From: Sulfitobacter brevis
GTDB lineage: Bacteria; Pseudomonadota; Alphaproteobacteria; Rhodobacterales; Rhodobacteraceae
Assembly: GCF_900112755.1 (NCBI RefSeq)
Contig: NZ_FOMW01000013.1
Location: 25,498 to 89,497 of the forward strand
Direction: 5' to 3'
DNA: 64,000 nt
In this document: piece by piece, positions 19,571-28,383 of the stretch
Layout of the letters: each line of letters opens with the position of its first letter
Numbering within the stretch: the first letter of the stretch is position 1
Program-made: the position numbers and the translations under genes
The notes under the pieces: model-generated
The model's input: the letters and a program-made list of their open reading frames with translations, nothing else
What the model was told of the DNA's origin: nothing
Database searches by the model: none

Positions 19571-20026
19571 TCAGGCCTTGCTCAATTCTTTAGCGACGAT
19601 CTTTTCAATCTCGTTTAACGGATGATTGGTCAGGGTTTTTGGCACCTCGCCAATGACCTTGTTGGTCACTTCCTGATGCAGCTGCTGGCGCAACTCGCCC
19701 AAAGTGTTCGGCGGCGCGACCAGAACAATGCTGTCGAATTTACCGCTGTGCGCCTGCTTGTACAAAATATCAGCCAGATCGCTGGCAAAGCGGTCCTTGG
19801 CCAACTCGTGCCAATCGGTGTCGTCCACTGCTGACCTATGACCAGATGGGCCGTCACTTACACGACCGGGACGGTTGGCCGCCTGCTCGCGGTTCGGCGG
19901 ATTGTCCTGCTCCTCGCGGCGAACAACCTCCAGAAAAGGGTCTTCACCATCAGTGCGGTTCTCCAAGAACAGAGCTTTCTCGCCGTCTGCTATCAATACC
20001 CATGTGCCATTTTTCAATGCTGTCAT
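19571..20026 (-). CDS. Host attachment family protein (PF10116)
   Basis: 151 aa, soluble. The opening KNGTWVLIADGEKALFLEN and the pattern FASDLADILYKQAHSGKFDSIVLVAPPNTLGELRQ fit the host-attachment family, named after an Agrobacterium protein needed for attachment to plant cells. The fold is related to the Rossmann-like eRF1 domain 2/baeRF group, so an RNA- or ribosome-linked role is possible. It has no signal peptide and is not itself a surface adhesin. It is monocistronic and convergent with the LOG gene. Confidence 0.8.
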   Translation of the reverse strand: MTALKNGTWVLIADGEKALFLENRTDGEDPFLEVVRREEQDNPPNREQAANRPGRVSDGPSGHRSAVDDTDWHELAKDRFASDLADILYKQAHSGKFDSIVLVAPPNTLGELRQQLHQEVTNKVIGEVPKTLTNHPLNEIEKIVAKELSKA

Positions 20027-20128
20027 CTAAGTTCTCCCAGATTTCGTGTGGTCCGACGTGGCGCAACGCTGCACGCCGACGGGTCTGGGAGGTCAACGTC
20101 TCGGGTCGTCAGAGGTTCCATAAAGCAA

Positions 20129-20156
20129 ACGCCCCGCAGAATTAACTACGGGGCGT
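20129..20156 (-). terminator. Terminator downstream of sodB
   Basis: ACGCCCCG (20129-20136) and CGGGGCGT (20149-20156) form an 8-bp stem with a 12-base loop. Read on the minus strand it is followed by TTTGCTTT. It is 105 bases beyond the sodB stop and upstream of the host-attachment gene start. Confidence 0.6.
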
Positions 20157-20260
20157 AAGGCATTATAGAACAATATATTTACGCTAAAACACGTCACCCC
20201 GGGAGTTCACTTAGCCTACAGGCGAGTTGTAGACGTAATTGGCTGCAAGGGCGCGTTAGA

Positions 20261-20860
20261 TCACATGCGTGACGCGACATTTTCCCAGTTTACCAGCTTG
20301 TCGAGGAAGTTGGTCAGGTAGTCGGGACGCGCATTGCGGAAATCAATGTAGTAGGAATGCTCCCACACATCGCAACCTAGCAGTGTGGTCTGGCCAAAGC
20401 ACACAGGGTTCACGCCGTTCTCGGTTTTGGTGACCTTCAGGCCACCGTCGGTGTCTTTCACCAACCAAGCCCAGCCCGAACCGAACTGGCCCGCGCCTGC
20501 AGCTTTGAACTCGTCTTTGAATTTGTCGACGGAACCAAAGCTGTCGGTGATCGCTTTTTCCAGCTCGGACGGCATCGTGCTGTCGTCAGGGCTCATCATT
20601 TCCCAGAACTGGTTGTGATTCCACAGCTGGCTGATGTTGTTGAAAATGCCGTTTTGCGCCACGGCCTTGGGATCATAGGTACCTTTGATGATCTCTTCGA
20701 GGGATTTACCCTCCCACTCGGTGCCCTCAATGGCCTTGTTACCATTGGTCACATAGGCATTGTGGTGCTTATCGTGGTGATATTCCAGCGTCTCTTTGGA
20801 CATGCCTTTGCCGGCCAGAGCGTCGTGGGAATAGGGAAGATCGGGAAGTTGAAAAGCCAT
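20261..20860 (-). CDS. sodB: Superoxide dismutase, Fe/Mn type
   Basis: 199 aa, full length. It converts superoxide to oxygen and hydrogen peroxide in the cytosol. The four metal ligands are present by family alignment: His28 (EYHHDKHH), His82 (LWNHNQFW), Asp164 and His168 (DVWEHSYYIDF). The residues around the active site fit the iron or cambialistic group more than strict Mn enzymes, but metal choice cannot be fixed from sequence. It is monocistronic, with its own hairpin terminator downstream. Confidence 0.95.
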   Translation of the reverse strand: MAFQLPDLPYSHDALAGKGMSKETLEYHHDKHHNAYVTNGNKAIEGTEWEGKSLEEIIKGTYDPKAVAQNGIFNNISQLWNHNQFWEMMSPDDSTMPSELEKAITDSFGSVDKFKDEFKAAGAGQFGSGWAWLVKDTDGGLKVTKTENGVNPVCFGQTTLLGCDVWEHSYYIDFRNARPDYLTNFLDKLVNWENVASRM

Positions 20861-20977
20861 CGGATGGGCCTCCTCATTTTCAAATTACGTCGAGGGCCAC
20901 TTGAAGTGTTCAGCGCCCCTTCGTCAAGGTCAACGCGTGCAACCCTTGCTTGTTCCGACTAGTCGGCGGGCAAAAGC

Positions 20978-21002
20978 CGGGGGTGGCAGCAAGCCGCCCC
21001 CG
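20978..21002 (-). terminator. Terminator of the sarcosine oxidase operon
   Basis: CGGGGGTGGC (20978-20987) and GCCGCCCCCG (20993-21002) form a 10-bp stem with one G-U-type position and a 5-base loop. On the minus strand it is followed by GCTTTTG. It begins 7 bases after the soxG stop, so it ends the sox transcript. Confidence 0.75.
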
Positions 21003-21009
21003 ACCTCGC

Positions 21010-21609
21010 TTATGTGTTTGCGCTCTGCCCCTCGGCCAGCGGGAAATGCCCGACCGCCGAGCCGGATTGTGCCGCAACCTTCAAAACGTCAAAGACGTAT
21101 TGCGCCACCGAGCGGAAGCAGAAGATCTGGAAAGTCTCGTCGTCGGTCATCCAGAACGCAGCAGGCACCTGCGCGAGCCGTGTGCGCCGGAACATCCCAG
21201 GTTTGAAAATAGCGGGGTCGAGATCGACTGGCGAGAGTTTTGCCATAACCTCGCGCGCCAAAGGCCCGCTGACCCGGAAAACAGCGCGCCCGTCCGAGAC
21301 ATTGGCCGCCGTCGCAAAATTTGAACCGATGGCCTTTTCGAGCTTTTCTACGGTCTCGCCCGCTTCGGCGTAGGGGCACATGACCAACAGTTCGTCAGGC
21401 GACATCCACGCAATACCGCGATTATCTGAGCTGTTACAGCCAAGCGGCGCAGGGACATCCACGCCAGCAATCTGTGCAGCGGCTTTGCGCAGATAGGACG
21501 CATTCAGATCGCCACGTAGAGTGATCATACCCACAGGGCCGATCTCGGAAACCGCAGCGATACCAGTGGCATCCGAGGTGTTATTAAGGGCGGTGACGGG
21601 TTCAGACAT
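21010..21609 (-). CDS. soxG: Sarcosine oxidase subunit gamma
   Basis: 199 aa. The start was set at the ATG at 21607-21609 (MSEPVTALNN), which overlaps the soxA stop by 8 bases; a longer in-frame reading lacks family similarity. It has motifs of the gamma subunit (WMSPDELLVMCP, ANVSDGRAVFRVSGPLAREVM, WMTDDETFQIFCFRSVAQYVFDVL), related to the GcvT aminomethyltransferase fold. It is part of heterotetrameric sarcosine oxidase (alpha-beta-gamma-delta), which demethylates sarcosine to glycine, giving H2O2 and methylene-THF. It is the last gene before the operon terminator. Confidence 0.93.
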   Translation of the reverse strand: MSEPVTALNNTSDATGIAAVSEIGPVGMITLRGDLNASYLRKAAAQIAGVDVPAPLGCNSSDNRGIAWMSPDELLVMCPYAEAGETVEKLEKAIGSNFATAANVSDGRAVFRVSGPLAREVMAKLSPVDLDPAIFKPGMFRRTRLAQVPAAFWMTDDETFQIFCFRSVAQYVFDVLKVAAQSGSAVGHFPLAEGQSANT

Positions 21610-24600
21610 TCTGCTTCTTCCCTTCTTTATCGTAAAATACCGGATCGACGATGCGGGCCTCGACAGGCGCACCTTCAAGGTTGGAGAAGGAGATCACCTC
21701 GCCCATCCGGTCCGGTCCGTTCAGCACCAGACCCATCGCAATACCCTTGTCCAAGGTTGGAGAATGATAGGTTGAGGTAACACGGCCCATCGTGTTGCGT
21801 TGACCGTTTTCGTTGGTGCCCTCGCCCACGGCATAGGCGCCGTCAGGCAGCGTGCTGCCATCGGTGGCCTCCAACCCGACCAGCTTCCAACGGGTCGGAT
21901 CGGCCATGTGGGAGCGCTCTTGGGCCCGCTTGCCCAAGTAGTCTTCTTTCTTTTTTGAGATCGCCCAGTTGAGCCCAAGATCTTGGGGGATGATGGTGCC
22001 GTCGGTTTCGTCCCCGATCATGATAAAGCCCTTTTCGGCGCGCAGAATGTGCAGGCATTCCGTTCCGTAAGGCATAATGCCCAGATCGTTGCCCGCCACT
22101 GTCAGCGCGTCCCAGAACGCCTGTCCGTGGCTCGCGTCGATGGCGATTTCATAGGACAGCTCGCCGGAGAACGAGATGCGATAGACCCGCACCTTAAAGC
22201 CGCCGATTTCACCGTCTGCCCAATCCATAAAACCGAGTGCCTCGGCAGAGACATCCATACCGCCGAGCTTTTCCAGACACTTACGGGCATTGGGGCCAAC
22301 AACAGCGATCTGCGCGTATTGTTCGGTGACGTTAACGGTGTGCACTTGCCAGTCCCACCATTCGGTTTGCAGCCATTCTTCCATATGCTGGTGAATGCGG
22401 TCGGCGCCGCCGGTGGTGGTGTGGCAGAGCCACGTCTGATCATCGATCCGCGCAACCACACCATCGTCGATCAAGAAGCCGTTTTCCGAGCACATAAGAC
22501 CATAGCGGCATTTGCCCGGTTTCAGCGTCGACATCATGTTGGTGTACATCATGTCAAGGAACCGGCCTGCATCGGGGCCGCGCACGATGATCTTACCCAG
22601 CGTCGAGGCATCCAGCAGGCCGAGGTTCTTGCGGGTGTTGGTGACCTCGCGCATCACTGCGTCATGGGTGCTTTCCCCGCTGCGCACATAGGCATAGGGG
22701 CGGCGCCAATGGCCGACAGGTTCAAACTCGGCACCATTGGTTTCGTGCCAGTGGTGCATCGGGGTGCGGCGGATCGGCTGGAATACATTTCCGCGTGCCT
22801 CGCCGCCAATCGCCGCCATCGAGATCGGATGGTACGGCGGGCGGAACGTTGTCGTGCCGACGGCTGGAATTTCCATGTCCAAGGCACCGGCCAAGGTCGC
22901 CAGACCGTTAATATTGCTCAGTTTACCCTGATCTGTTGCCATCCCCAGGGTGGTGTAGCGCTTGGCATGTTCGACGCTGACAAAGCCTTCTTGCGCGGCG
23001 AGCCGCACGTCCGAGACTTTGACGTCGTTCTGATAGTCGAGCCAAGCTTTTTCGCGCAGCTTGGTGCCCGCCCCTTGTGGCATCATCCAGACCGGTGCCA
23101 TCGGGGTTTCTTCGCGGCGCTCGGCATGGGGGGCGGTCAGGTCTTTGGGCAGCTTGAAGCCAAGGCTGGTGGCGACGCCATCAGCGGCGGCATGGGCATC
23201 GTGTAGGACATCATCCAGTGCGAACATGCCGCTGGCAGCGCCCGCAGGCGTGACGAAGCCAAGACCGTCCGCGCCCTTTGGCGGCTGGTCGACATCGGGA
23301 CTAAAGCAGGCATGTGCCGTGTCCCAACGCAGCTTGCCGCCGCAATGCGACCAAAGGTGCACCACCGGAGACCAGCCGCCGGACATGGCGACAGCATCGC
23401 AGGTAATCTCTTCGAGCACCGCGCCTTCGCCCGCCTGCGAGCAGACCGCAACGCCAGTGACCCGTTTGGAACCCTGCACCGAGGCAACCGCATGACCCAT
23501 CAACACCCGGATGCCGAGCGCTTTGGCCTGCGCCATCAATTCGCTGTCTTGCGGCAGCACCCGCGCGTCAAGGATGGCCGGTACATCAAGCCCGGCGTGG
23601 CGCAGGGCGATGGCGGTCAGATAGGCATTGTCGTTATTGGTCACGACCACGGTGCGATCGCCGACAGAAACGCCGAAGTTTACCGCATAGTCACGCACCG
23701 CCGAGGCGAGCATGACGCCGGGGATATCGTTGCCTGCAAAGCTGAGCGGACGCTCGATCGCGCCGGTGGCGGTGATCACATGGCTTGCACGGATGCGCCA
23801 GAGACGGTGGCGCGGGCCTGCGGCATCGGGCTGGTGGTCGGTCAGCCGCTCATAGCCCAAAACATAGCCGTGGTCGTAGACCCCTGCCCCCATGCAGCGC
23901 AGCCGCATCTGGACATTGGGCATTGCTGCGATTTCTTCCACGAGGTTTTCGACAAACTGATCGGCGGCAACACCTTCAACTGTGCCGCCATCCACAGGTG
24001 CACGTCCGCCCCAATGGTCGGTTTGTTCCATCAAAACAACCCGCGCGCCGGAGAGACCTGCGGTGCGTGCCGCCTCAAGCCCTGCGACACCGCCGCCGAC
24101 GATCAGGATGTCGCAGAACGCGTGGAAATGCTCGTAGGTGTCGACATCTCGAGATTTCGGGGCTTTGCCCAAGCCTGCGGAGTGGCGGATGATCGGCTCA
24201 TAGACATGCTTCCAGAAGCTGCGCGGATACATGAACATCTTGTAGTAAAAGCCTGCAGGCAGAAAGCGGCTGAGCCGCGCGTTGATCGCACCTACGTCAA
24301 ATTCAAGTGACGGCCAGTGGTTCTGGCTGGCGGCCTCGAGCCCGTCAAAAAGCTCGGTCGTGGTGACGCGGGCATTGGGCTCAAACCGGCCTTCGCGGCC
24401 CAGATTAACCAGACCGTTCGGCTCTTCGGCGCCGGAGGCGACGACGCTGCGCGGGCGGTGGTATTTGAACGATCGGCCCATCAGCATCTGGTCATTGGCC
24501 AGCAGTGCCGAGGCCAGCGTATCGCCCTGATAGCCGCGCATTTGCTTGCCGTTGAAGCTGAAGCTCAGCGGTTTGGCTTTGTTCAGCAGGCGGCCACCTG

Positions 24601-24619
24601 TGGCAAGACGTGTGCTCAT
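21602..24619 (-). CDS. soxA: Sarcosine oxidase subunit alpha
   Basis: 1005 aa, the expected length. The N-terminal part holds a 2Fe-2S-ferredoxin-like/plug domain (MRGYQGDTLASALLAN). It is followed by a nucleotide-binding domain with DILIVGGGVAGLEAARTAG, and the C-terminal 400 residues are a GcvT-like folate-binding domain (about 600-1000). The alpha subunit binds NAD and tetrahydrofolate and forms methylene-THF from the released one-carbon unit. It lies 73 bases downstream of soxD. That gap contains a G+C-rich intergenic repeat, so some transcript processing between D and A is possible. Confidence 0.96.
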   Translation of the reverse strand: MSTRLATGGRLLNKAKPLSFSFNGKQMRGYQGDTLASALLANDQMLMGRSFKYHRPRSVVASGAEEPNGLVNLGREGRFEPNARVTTTELFDGLEAASQNHWPSLEFDVGAINARLSRFLPAGFYYKMFMYPRSFWKHVYEPIIRHSAGLGKAPKSRDVDTYEHFHAFCDILIVGGGVAGLEAARTAGLSGARVVLMEQTDHWGGRAPVDGGTVEGVAADQFVENLVEEIAAMPNVQMRLRCMGAGVYDHGYVLGYERLTDHQPDAAGPRHRLWRIRASHVITATGAIERPLSFAGNDIPGVMLASAVRDYAVNFGVSVGDRTVVVTNNDNAYLTAIALRHAGLDVPAILDARVLPQDSELMAQAKALGIRVLMGHAVASVQGSKRVTGVAVCSQAGEGAVLEEITCDAVAMSGGWSPVVHLWSHCGGKLRWDTAHACFSPDVDQPPKGADGLGFVTPAGAASGMFALDDVLHDAHAAADGVATSLGFKLPKDLTAPHAERREETPMAPVWMMPQGAGTKLREKAWLDYQNDVKVSDVRLAAQEGFVSVEHAKRYTTLGMATDQGKLSNINGLATLAGALDMEIPAVGTTTFRPPYHPISMAAIGGEARGNVFQPIRRTPMHHWHETNGAEFEPVGHWRRPYAYVRSGESTHDAVMREVTNTRKNLGLLDASTLGKIIVRGPDAGRFLDMMYTNMMSTLKPGKCRYGLMCSENGFLIDDGVVARIDDQTWLCHTTTGGADRIHQHMEEWLQTEWWDWQVHTVNVTEQYAQIAVVGPNARKCLEKLGGMDVSAEALGFMDWADGEIGGFKVRVYRISFSGELSYEIAIDASHGQAFWDALTVAGNDLGIMPYGTECLHILRAEKGFIMIGDETDGTIIPQDLGLNWAISKKKEDYLGKRAQERSHMADPTRWKLVGLEATDGSTLPDGAYAVGEGTNENGQRNTMGRVTSTYHSPTLDKGIAMGLVLNGPDRMGEVISFSNLEGAPVEARIVDPVFYDKEGKKQNV

Positions 24620-24640
24620 AAAAACGAACCTTGGTGCGGG

Positions 24641-24688
24641 CGGAGGGGGATGGCGCCTCCGGCGGGGATATTTAGGGCCAAAAAGAGA
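24641..24688. repeat. Rhodobacteraceae-type intergenic repeat between soxD and soxA
   Basis: A G+C-rich stem, CGGAGG (24641-24646) with CCTCCG (24656-24661), is followed by GGCGGGGATATTTAGGGCCA and a short A/G-rich tract. From memory, very similar intergenic units (a CGCC-rich stem, then GATATTT and a GGCCAAAAA tail) recur in genomes of this family. Only one copy is in this window, so the repeat status is knowledge, not seen here. Confidence 0.4.
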
Positions 24689-24692
24689 GAGA

Positions 24693-25025
24693 TCATGCGG
24701 TCGCGGCTTTGCGGGTCCAATCGGGACGCTTGTCCTCGATCTGCGCGATCAGGTCATCAGGCGGCGTGTAAGTTTGGGCGCTGTAGCTGCCAAAGACTTC
24801 GAGGGTCATCGTGTCGCGGGCAACGTGGAACCACTTGCCGCAGCCGTAAACATGGCGCCAGCGTTCAAAATGGACGCCTTTGGGGTTATCGCGCATGAAG
24901 AGGTAGCCTTCGAAATCGGTCTCGGAGGAACCTGGGCCAAACCGTTTCAGATGGGCTTCGCCGCCTGCATGGAATTCGGTTTCTTCGGCGGTCACACCGC
25001 AGGCGTGACAGGTCAGGACCAGCAT
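24693..25025 (-). CDS. soxD: Sarcosine oxidase subunit delta
   Basis: 110 aa, normal length. It has the zinc site of the delta subunit: Cys6 and Cys9 (TCHACG) plus His58 and Cys62 (RHVYGCGKWF). The start ATG follows AGGAG with 7-base spacing. Delta is a small structural subunit of the heterotetramer. It is separated from the preceding small membrane-protein gene by 234 bases that can fold into a long RNA hairpin, which is unusual because soxB and soxD are generally close together. Confidence 0.95.
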   Translation of the reverse strand: MLVLTCHACGVTAEETEFHAGGEAHLKRFGPGSSETDFEGYLFMRDNPKGVHFERWRHVYGCGKWFHVARDTMTLEVFGSYSAQTYTPPDDLIAQIEDKRPDWTRKAATA

Positions 25026-25158
25026 GAGGTCACTCCTGAGTGAAGGGTGGTGGGGAATGAGGCGAGTGGGAGAGGCACGGAGCGGGCGGCGCGACGCAAG
25101 ACCCGCGTGGGTCTACGGTCTGCGGGGGCAACCAGCACACTCCGGCCTTCAGACACGA

Positions 25159-25193
25159 CAAAACCCTCACCCGTGGAACGGGCAAGGGCCTTG
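25159..25193 (-). other. Long RNA hairpin inside the sox operon
   Basis: On the minus strand the arms CAAGGCCCTTGCCCG (25193-25179) and CGGGTGAGGGTTTTG (25173-25159) pair over all 15 positions with a 5-base loop (TTCCA). Four of the pairs are G-U. The same stretch read on the plus strand has four A-C mismatches, so the structure makes sense only as RNA of the sox transcript. It lies 134 bases upstream of the soxD start and could be an attenuator, processing site or stabiliser. Confidence 0.6.
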
Positions 25194-25259
25194 TTTTTCA
25201 GTCGGACCGCAGGGCGTGGAGGGAGGACCGCCGTGCGGGTAGCGTTATATTGATCGGAG

Positions 25260-25538
25260 TTATTCTGTCGGGGTGACCGCATCAGCGGCGCCGTCAGCAG
25301 CACCTTCGACAGCTGCGCCTGCGTCACTTGCAGGGTTCTCGACAGAGATATTGACGTCATTCGTGCCGGGACCATCGACATCGGCGCCAGCAAACAAGAA
25401 CCAGACCAGCGCTGCCACGACAATGACAATCGCGCCAAGCACGAATGCCATGCCGCCGTTGCCACCGGTGTTGGTGGTTGTGGTTGTGGTGGTGTGGTCT
25501 GAATGGGTGCGGTCGGTTGTGCGATCATGGTCAGACAT
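25260..25538 (-). CDS. Small single-helix membrane protein within the sox operon
   Basis: 92 aa, no family recognised. The start follows GGAG with 8-base spacing. The N-terminal 30 residues are hydrophilic and rich in Asp, His and Thr, including a run of seven threonines. One strong helix follows (about 30-50, AFVLGAIVIVVAALVWFLFAG), then a 40-residue acidic tail with NISVENPASDAGAAVEGAADG. Similar small membrane proteins are common in Rhodobacterales. It lies 157 bases after soxB and 234 bases before soxD on the same strand, so it may be co-transcribed. A direct link to sarcosine metabolism is not shown. Confidence 0.7.
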   Translation of the reverse strand: MSDHDRTTDRTHSDHTTTTTTTNTGGNGGMAFVLGAIVIVVAALVWFLFAGADVDGPGTNDVNISVENPASDAGAAVEGAADGAADAVTPTE

Positions 25539-25695
25539 TTTAATACTCCAGTGTATTCATTGTTTGACCGATTAACGCCGTAAGCCGCCGATATGTTCCA
25601 TGACGTAGGCGTGTAATTTCGCTTTTCGCAATTCACGGCCAAACCTCGAGTGGCAGCATGCGGCGCGTTGCCCGATATGTGCAGACCAGGCAGCA

Positions 25696-26940
25696 TCAGT
25701 GAGCAACTCCTGCCGCAACGCTTTCATCAATGAACCGGCCTTCGGCGAAGCGATTAAGCCCGAAAGCGTCCGTCAGCGGTGACTGGCCCTTGGCGATCAG
25801 CTCGGCCATCGCCCAGCCCGATCCGGGGATCGCCTTAAAGCCGCCAGTGCCCCAGCCACAGTTGACAAAGATGCCATCTACGGGAGTTTTGCTGAGGATC
25901 GGCGAGCGGTCACCAGTGACATCGACGATCCCGCCCCATTGGCGCAGCATTTTGAGGCGCGACACCATCGGGAAAGTTTCGATCAGCGCGCGGACGGTTT
26001 CTTCGATATGATGAAAGGAGCCGCGCTGGGTGTAGTTGTTATATCCATCGGTGCCACCACCGATGACCATTTCGCCCTTGTCGGACTGGGACATATAGCC
26101 GTGCACGGTATTGGCCATCACGACGACATCCATGCAGGGTTTGATCGGCTCGGACACCAGCGCCTGCAGGGCAACAGATTCAATCGGCAGCCGGAATCCA
26201 GCCATATCGGCGAGATGACCCGAGTGGCCTGCGACAACCATGCCAAGCTTGTCACAGTCGATATCGCCACGGTTGGTCGACACGCCCGTCACCCGCCCGC
26301 CCATCTGGCGGATACCAGTAACTTCGCAGCGCTGGATTACATCCATCCCCATATCGGAACAGGCGCGCGCATATCCCCACGCCACCGCATCGTGCCGCGC
26401 CGTGCCGCCACGCGCTTGCCAGAGCCCACCGAGCACCGGATAGCGCGGGCCGTCAATATTGATGATCGGCACTAACGATTTGACCTTTTCCGGCCCGATA
26501 AATTCAGTAGTCACACCTTGGAGCGCGTTGGCGTGGGCGGTACGCTTGTAGCCGCGCACCTCATGTTCGGTCTGCGCCAGCATGATTACACCGCGCGGGC
26601 TGAACATGACGTTATAGTTCAGGTCCTGGCTCATCGTCTCATAGAGGCTGCGGGATTTCTCGTAGATCGCCGCCGATGGGTCTTGCAGGTAGTTGGAGCG
26701 GATGATTGTAGTATTGCGCCCCGTGTTGCCCCCTCCGAGCCAGCCTTTCTCAAGGATCGCCACATTGGTGATGCCGAAATTCTTGCCAAGGTAATAGGCG
26801 GTGGCAAGACCGTGCCCGCCTGCCCCGATGATGATCACATCATAGCGCTTTTTCGGCTGGGCATCGCGCCAGGCGCGGGTCCATCCGGTGTGATGGCGCA
26901 TTGCCTCACGGGCCACGGCAAATACGGAATATTTCTTCAT
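25696..26940 (-). CDS. soxB: Sarcosine oxidase subunit beta
   Basis: 414 aa from the ATG at 26938-26940, which has AAGG upstream and the usual MKKYSVFAVAREAMRHH start. It is a DAO-family flavoprotein: the dinucleotide motif DVIIIGAGGHGLATAYYL is near residue 35, with the C-terminal GWGTGGFKAIPGSG flavin-contact segment. In known enzymes this subunit binds noncovalent FAD and covalent FMN and oxidises sarcosine. It is the first gene of the sox unit and is divergent from ccmI; 26941-27156 is the shared promoter region. Confidence 0.96.
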   Translation of the reverse strand: MKKYSVFAVAREAMRHHTGWTRAWRDAQPKKRYDVIIIGAGGHGLATAYYLGKNFGITNVAILEKGWLGGGNTGRNTTIIRSNYLQDPSAAIYEKSRSLYETMSQDLNYNVMFSPRGVIMLAQTEHEVRGYKRTAHANALQGVTTEFIGPEKVKSLVPIINIDGPRYPVLGGLWQARGGTARHDAVAWGYARACSDMGMDVIQRCEVTGIRQMGGRVTGVSTNRGDIDCDKLGMVVAGHSGHLADMAGFRLPIESVALQALVSEPIKPCMDVVVMANTVHGYMSQSDKGEMVIGGGTDGYNNYTQRGSFHHIEETVRALIETFPMVSRLKMLRQWGGIVDVTGDRSPILSKTPVDGIFVNCGWGTGGFKAIPGSGWAMAELIAKGQSPLTDAFGLNRFAEGRFIDESVAAGVAH

Positions 26941-27156
26941 GGCTCGGCACCTTCGGCATGGATTCGGTGCAGTGGCACCTGTTGGGTCTGTTCTGGCGGG
27001 ATGGTTGGAAAAGAGGATACTCGCCACGGCACTCTTTAGCAATTTTGCGACATCTGCTGCAATCGGTGAAAAATGAACGGCTGGTGGGGCAATTTGGCCC
27101 CTTTTGTCGCGCAGGTGCAGCCGTTAGCTAAGACAGGTGCATTTGGGGGCGTAAAC

Positions 27157-28383
27157 ATGGTGACGTTTTGGATCATCGCAGGGGCCATGGTCCTTGCAGT
27201 GGCAGGTTTTTTGATCCGCGCGGTGGCGCAGGGCACTGCAGCGGCGCTGCCTGCACGCGGGACATCGGACCTTGGCGTTTACCGCGATCAACTGGCCGAG
27301 GTCGACCGCGATGTCGCTCGCGGCGTCGTGCCCGAGGCCGATGCGGCACAGGTGCGCAACGAAATTTCCCGCCGGATACTGGCCGCAGATGAGGCAGCGA
27401 CACTTGCAGGCGGGCGCGAGTCGCGCACTGGCCGTGTGGTGCTGATCGCTTTCGTGATTGTCGCGGTCTTTGGCAGCTTGGCGCTTTACGCGCGGTTGGG
27501 GCAGCCCGGATACGGCGACCTGGCCTTGGCCGACCGGATCGCGCGGGCCGAAGAAGTGCGCAAGGAGCGGCCCTCGCAAGAGGAGGTCGAGGAGAGCATG
27601 CCCGCCTTTGCGCCGACCGCCCTGAGCGCGCAATACGTCGAGCTGCTCACCAAGCTCCGCGACACGGTTGCCGAACGCCCAGATGACCTGCAAGGCCACA
27701 AATTGCTGGCTGAAAACGAAGCGAATATTGGCAATTTCGCCGCTGCCGCCCGTGCTCAACGCGAAGTGATGCGGATTGAGGGCGCGCCTGCCAGCGCTCA
27801 GACCATGGGCGATTATGCCGAGCTCTTGATCCTCGCGGCGGGCGGCTATGTCTCCCCGCAGGCCGAAACTGCCCTGCGCGCGGTGTTGGCTTTGGACGCT
27901 GAAGACGGACGGGCGCGCTATTTTCTGGGGTTGATGATGGCGCAGACCGGGCGACCTGATGTGGCGTTCCGCCTGTGGGATGCGCTGCTGCGGCGCGGGC
28001 CCGAGGATGCACCGTGGATCGTTCCTATCCGCGCCCAGATCATGCCGCTCGCGCGGCTCGCGGGTGTTGATTACGCCCTGCCGCCCGTCAGCACCAGCCC
28101 CGCGAAAGGTCCCTCCACCGATGATATTGCGGCGGCCAGCGAGATGACCCCCGCGGACCGCCAAGAGATGATTGGCGCGATGGTGGCGGGCCTGTCCGAC
28201 CGCTTGGCGACCGAAGGCGGCCCTGTCGAGGACTGGGCGCGGCTGATTACCTCGCTTGGGGTCCTGAAGGATGCAGCGCAGGCCCGCGCTGTGTTTGACA
28301 ACGCGATGGCAGTCTTTGCAGGTGATGAGGGGGCGCTGGACAAAATCCGCGCCGCCGGATCGCAGGCGGGAGTGGCCGAATGA
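27157..28383 (+). CDS. ccmI: Cytochrome c maturation protein CcmI
   Basis: 408 aa from the ATG at 27157 (MVTFWIIAGAMVLAVAG), chosen because it opens directly with the first membrane helix. A second helix lies at about 95-115 after a cytoplasmic loop with a leucine-zipper-like pattern (YRDQLAEVDRDVARG). The periplasmic C-terminal part has TPR repeats. CcmI is the apocytochrome c chaperone of the Ccm system I. The other ccm genes are not in the window. Its last codon overlaps ruvX by 4 bases (ATGA). Confidence 0.9.
   Translation: MVTFWIIAGAMVLAVAGFLIRAVAQGTAAALPARGTSDLGVYRDQLAEVDRDVARGVVPEADAAQVRNEISRRILAADEAATLAGGRESRTGRVVLIAFVIVAVFGSLALYARLGQPGYGDLALADRIARAEEVRKERPSQEEVEESMPAFAPTALSAQYVELLTKLRDTVAERPDDLQGHKLLAENEANIGNFAAAARAQREVMRIEGAPASAQTMGDYAELLILAAGGYVSPQAETALRAVLALDAEDGRARYFLGLMMAQTGRPDVAFRLWDALLRRGPEDAPWIVPIRAQIMPLARLAGVDYALPPVSTSPAKGPSTDDIAAASEMTPADRQEMIGAMVAGLSDRLATEGGPVEDWARLITSLGVLKDAAQARAVFDNAMAVFAGDEGALDKIRAAGSQAGVAE

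Noticed and set aside
25013..25696. 227-codon minus-strand frame across the soxB-soxD gap
   Set aside because: It overlaps the 92-aa gene in another frame and includes the 15-bp RNA hairpin; no ribosome site. The stretch is better explained as structured RNA.
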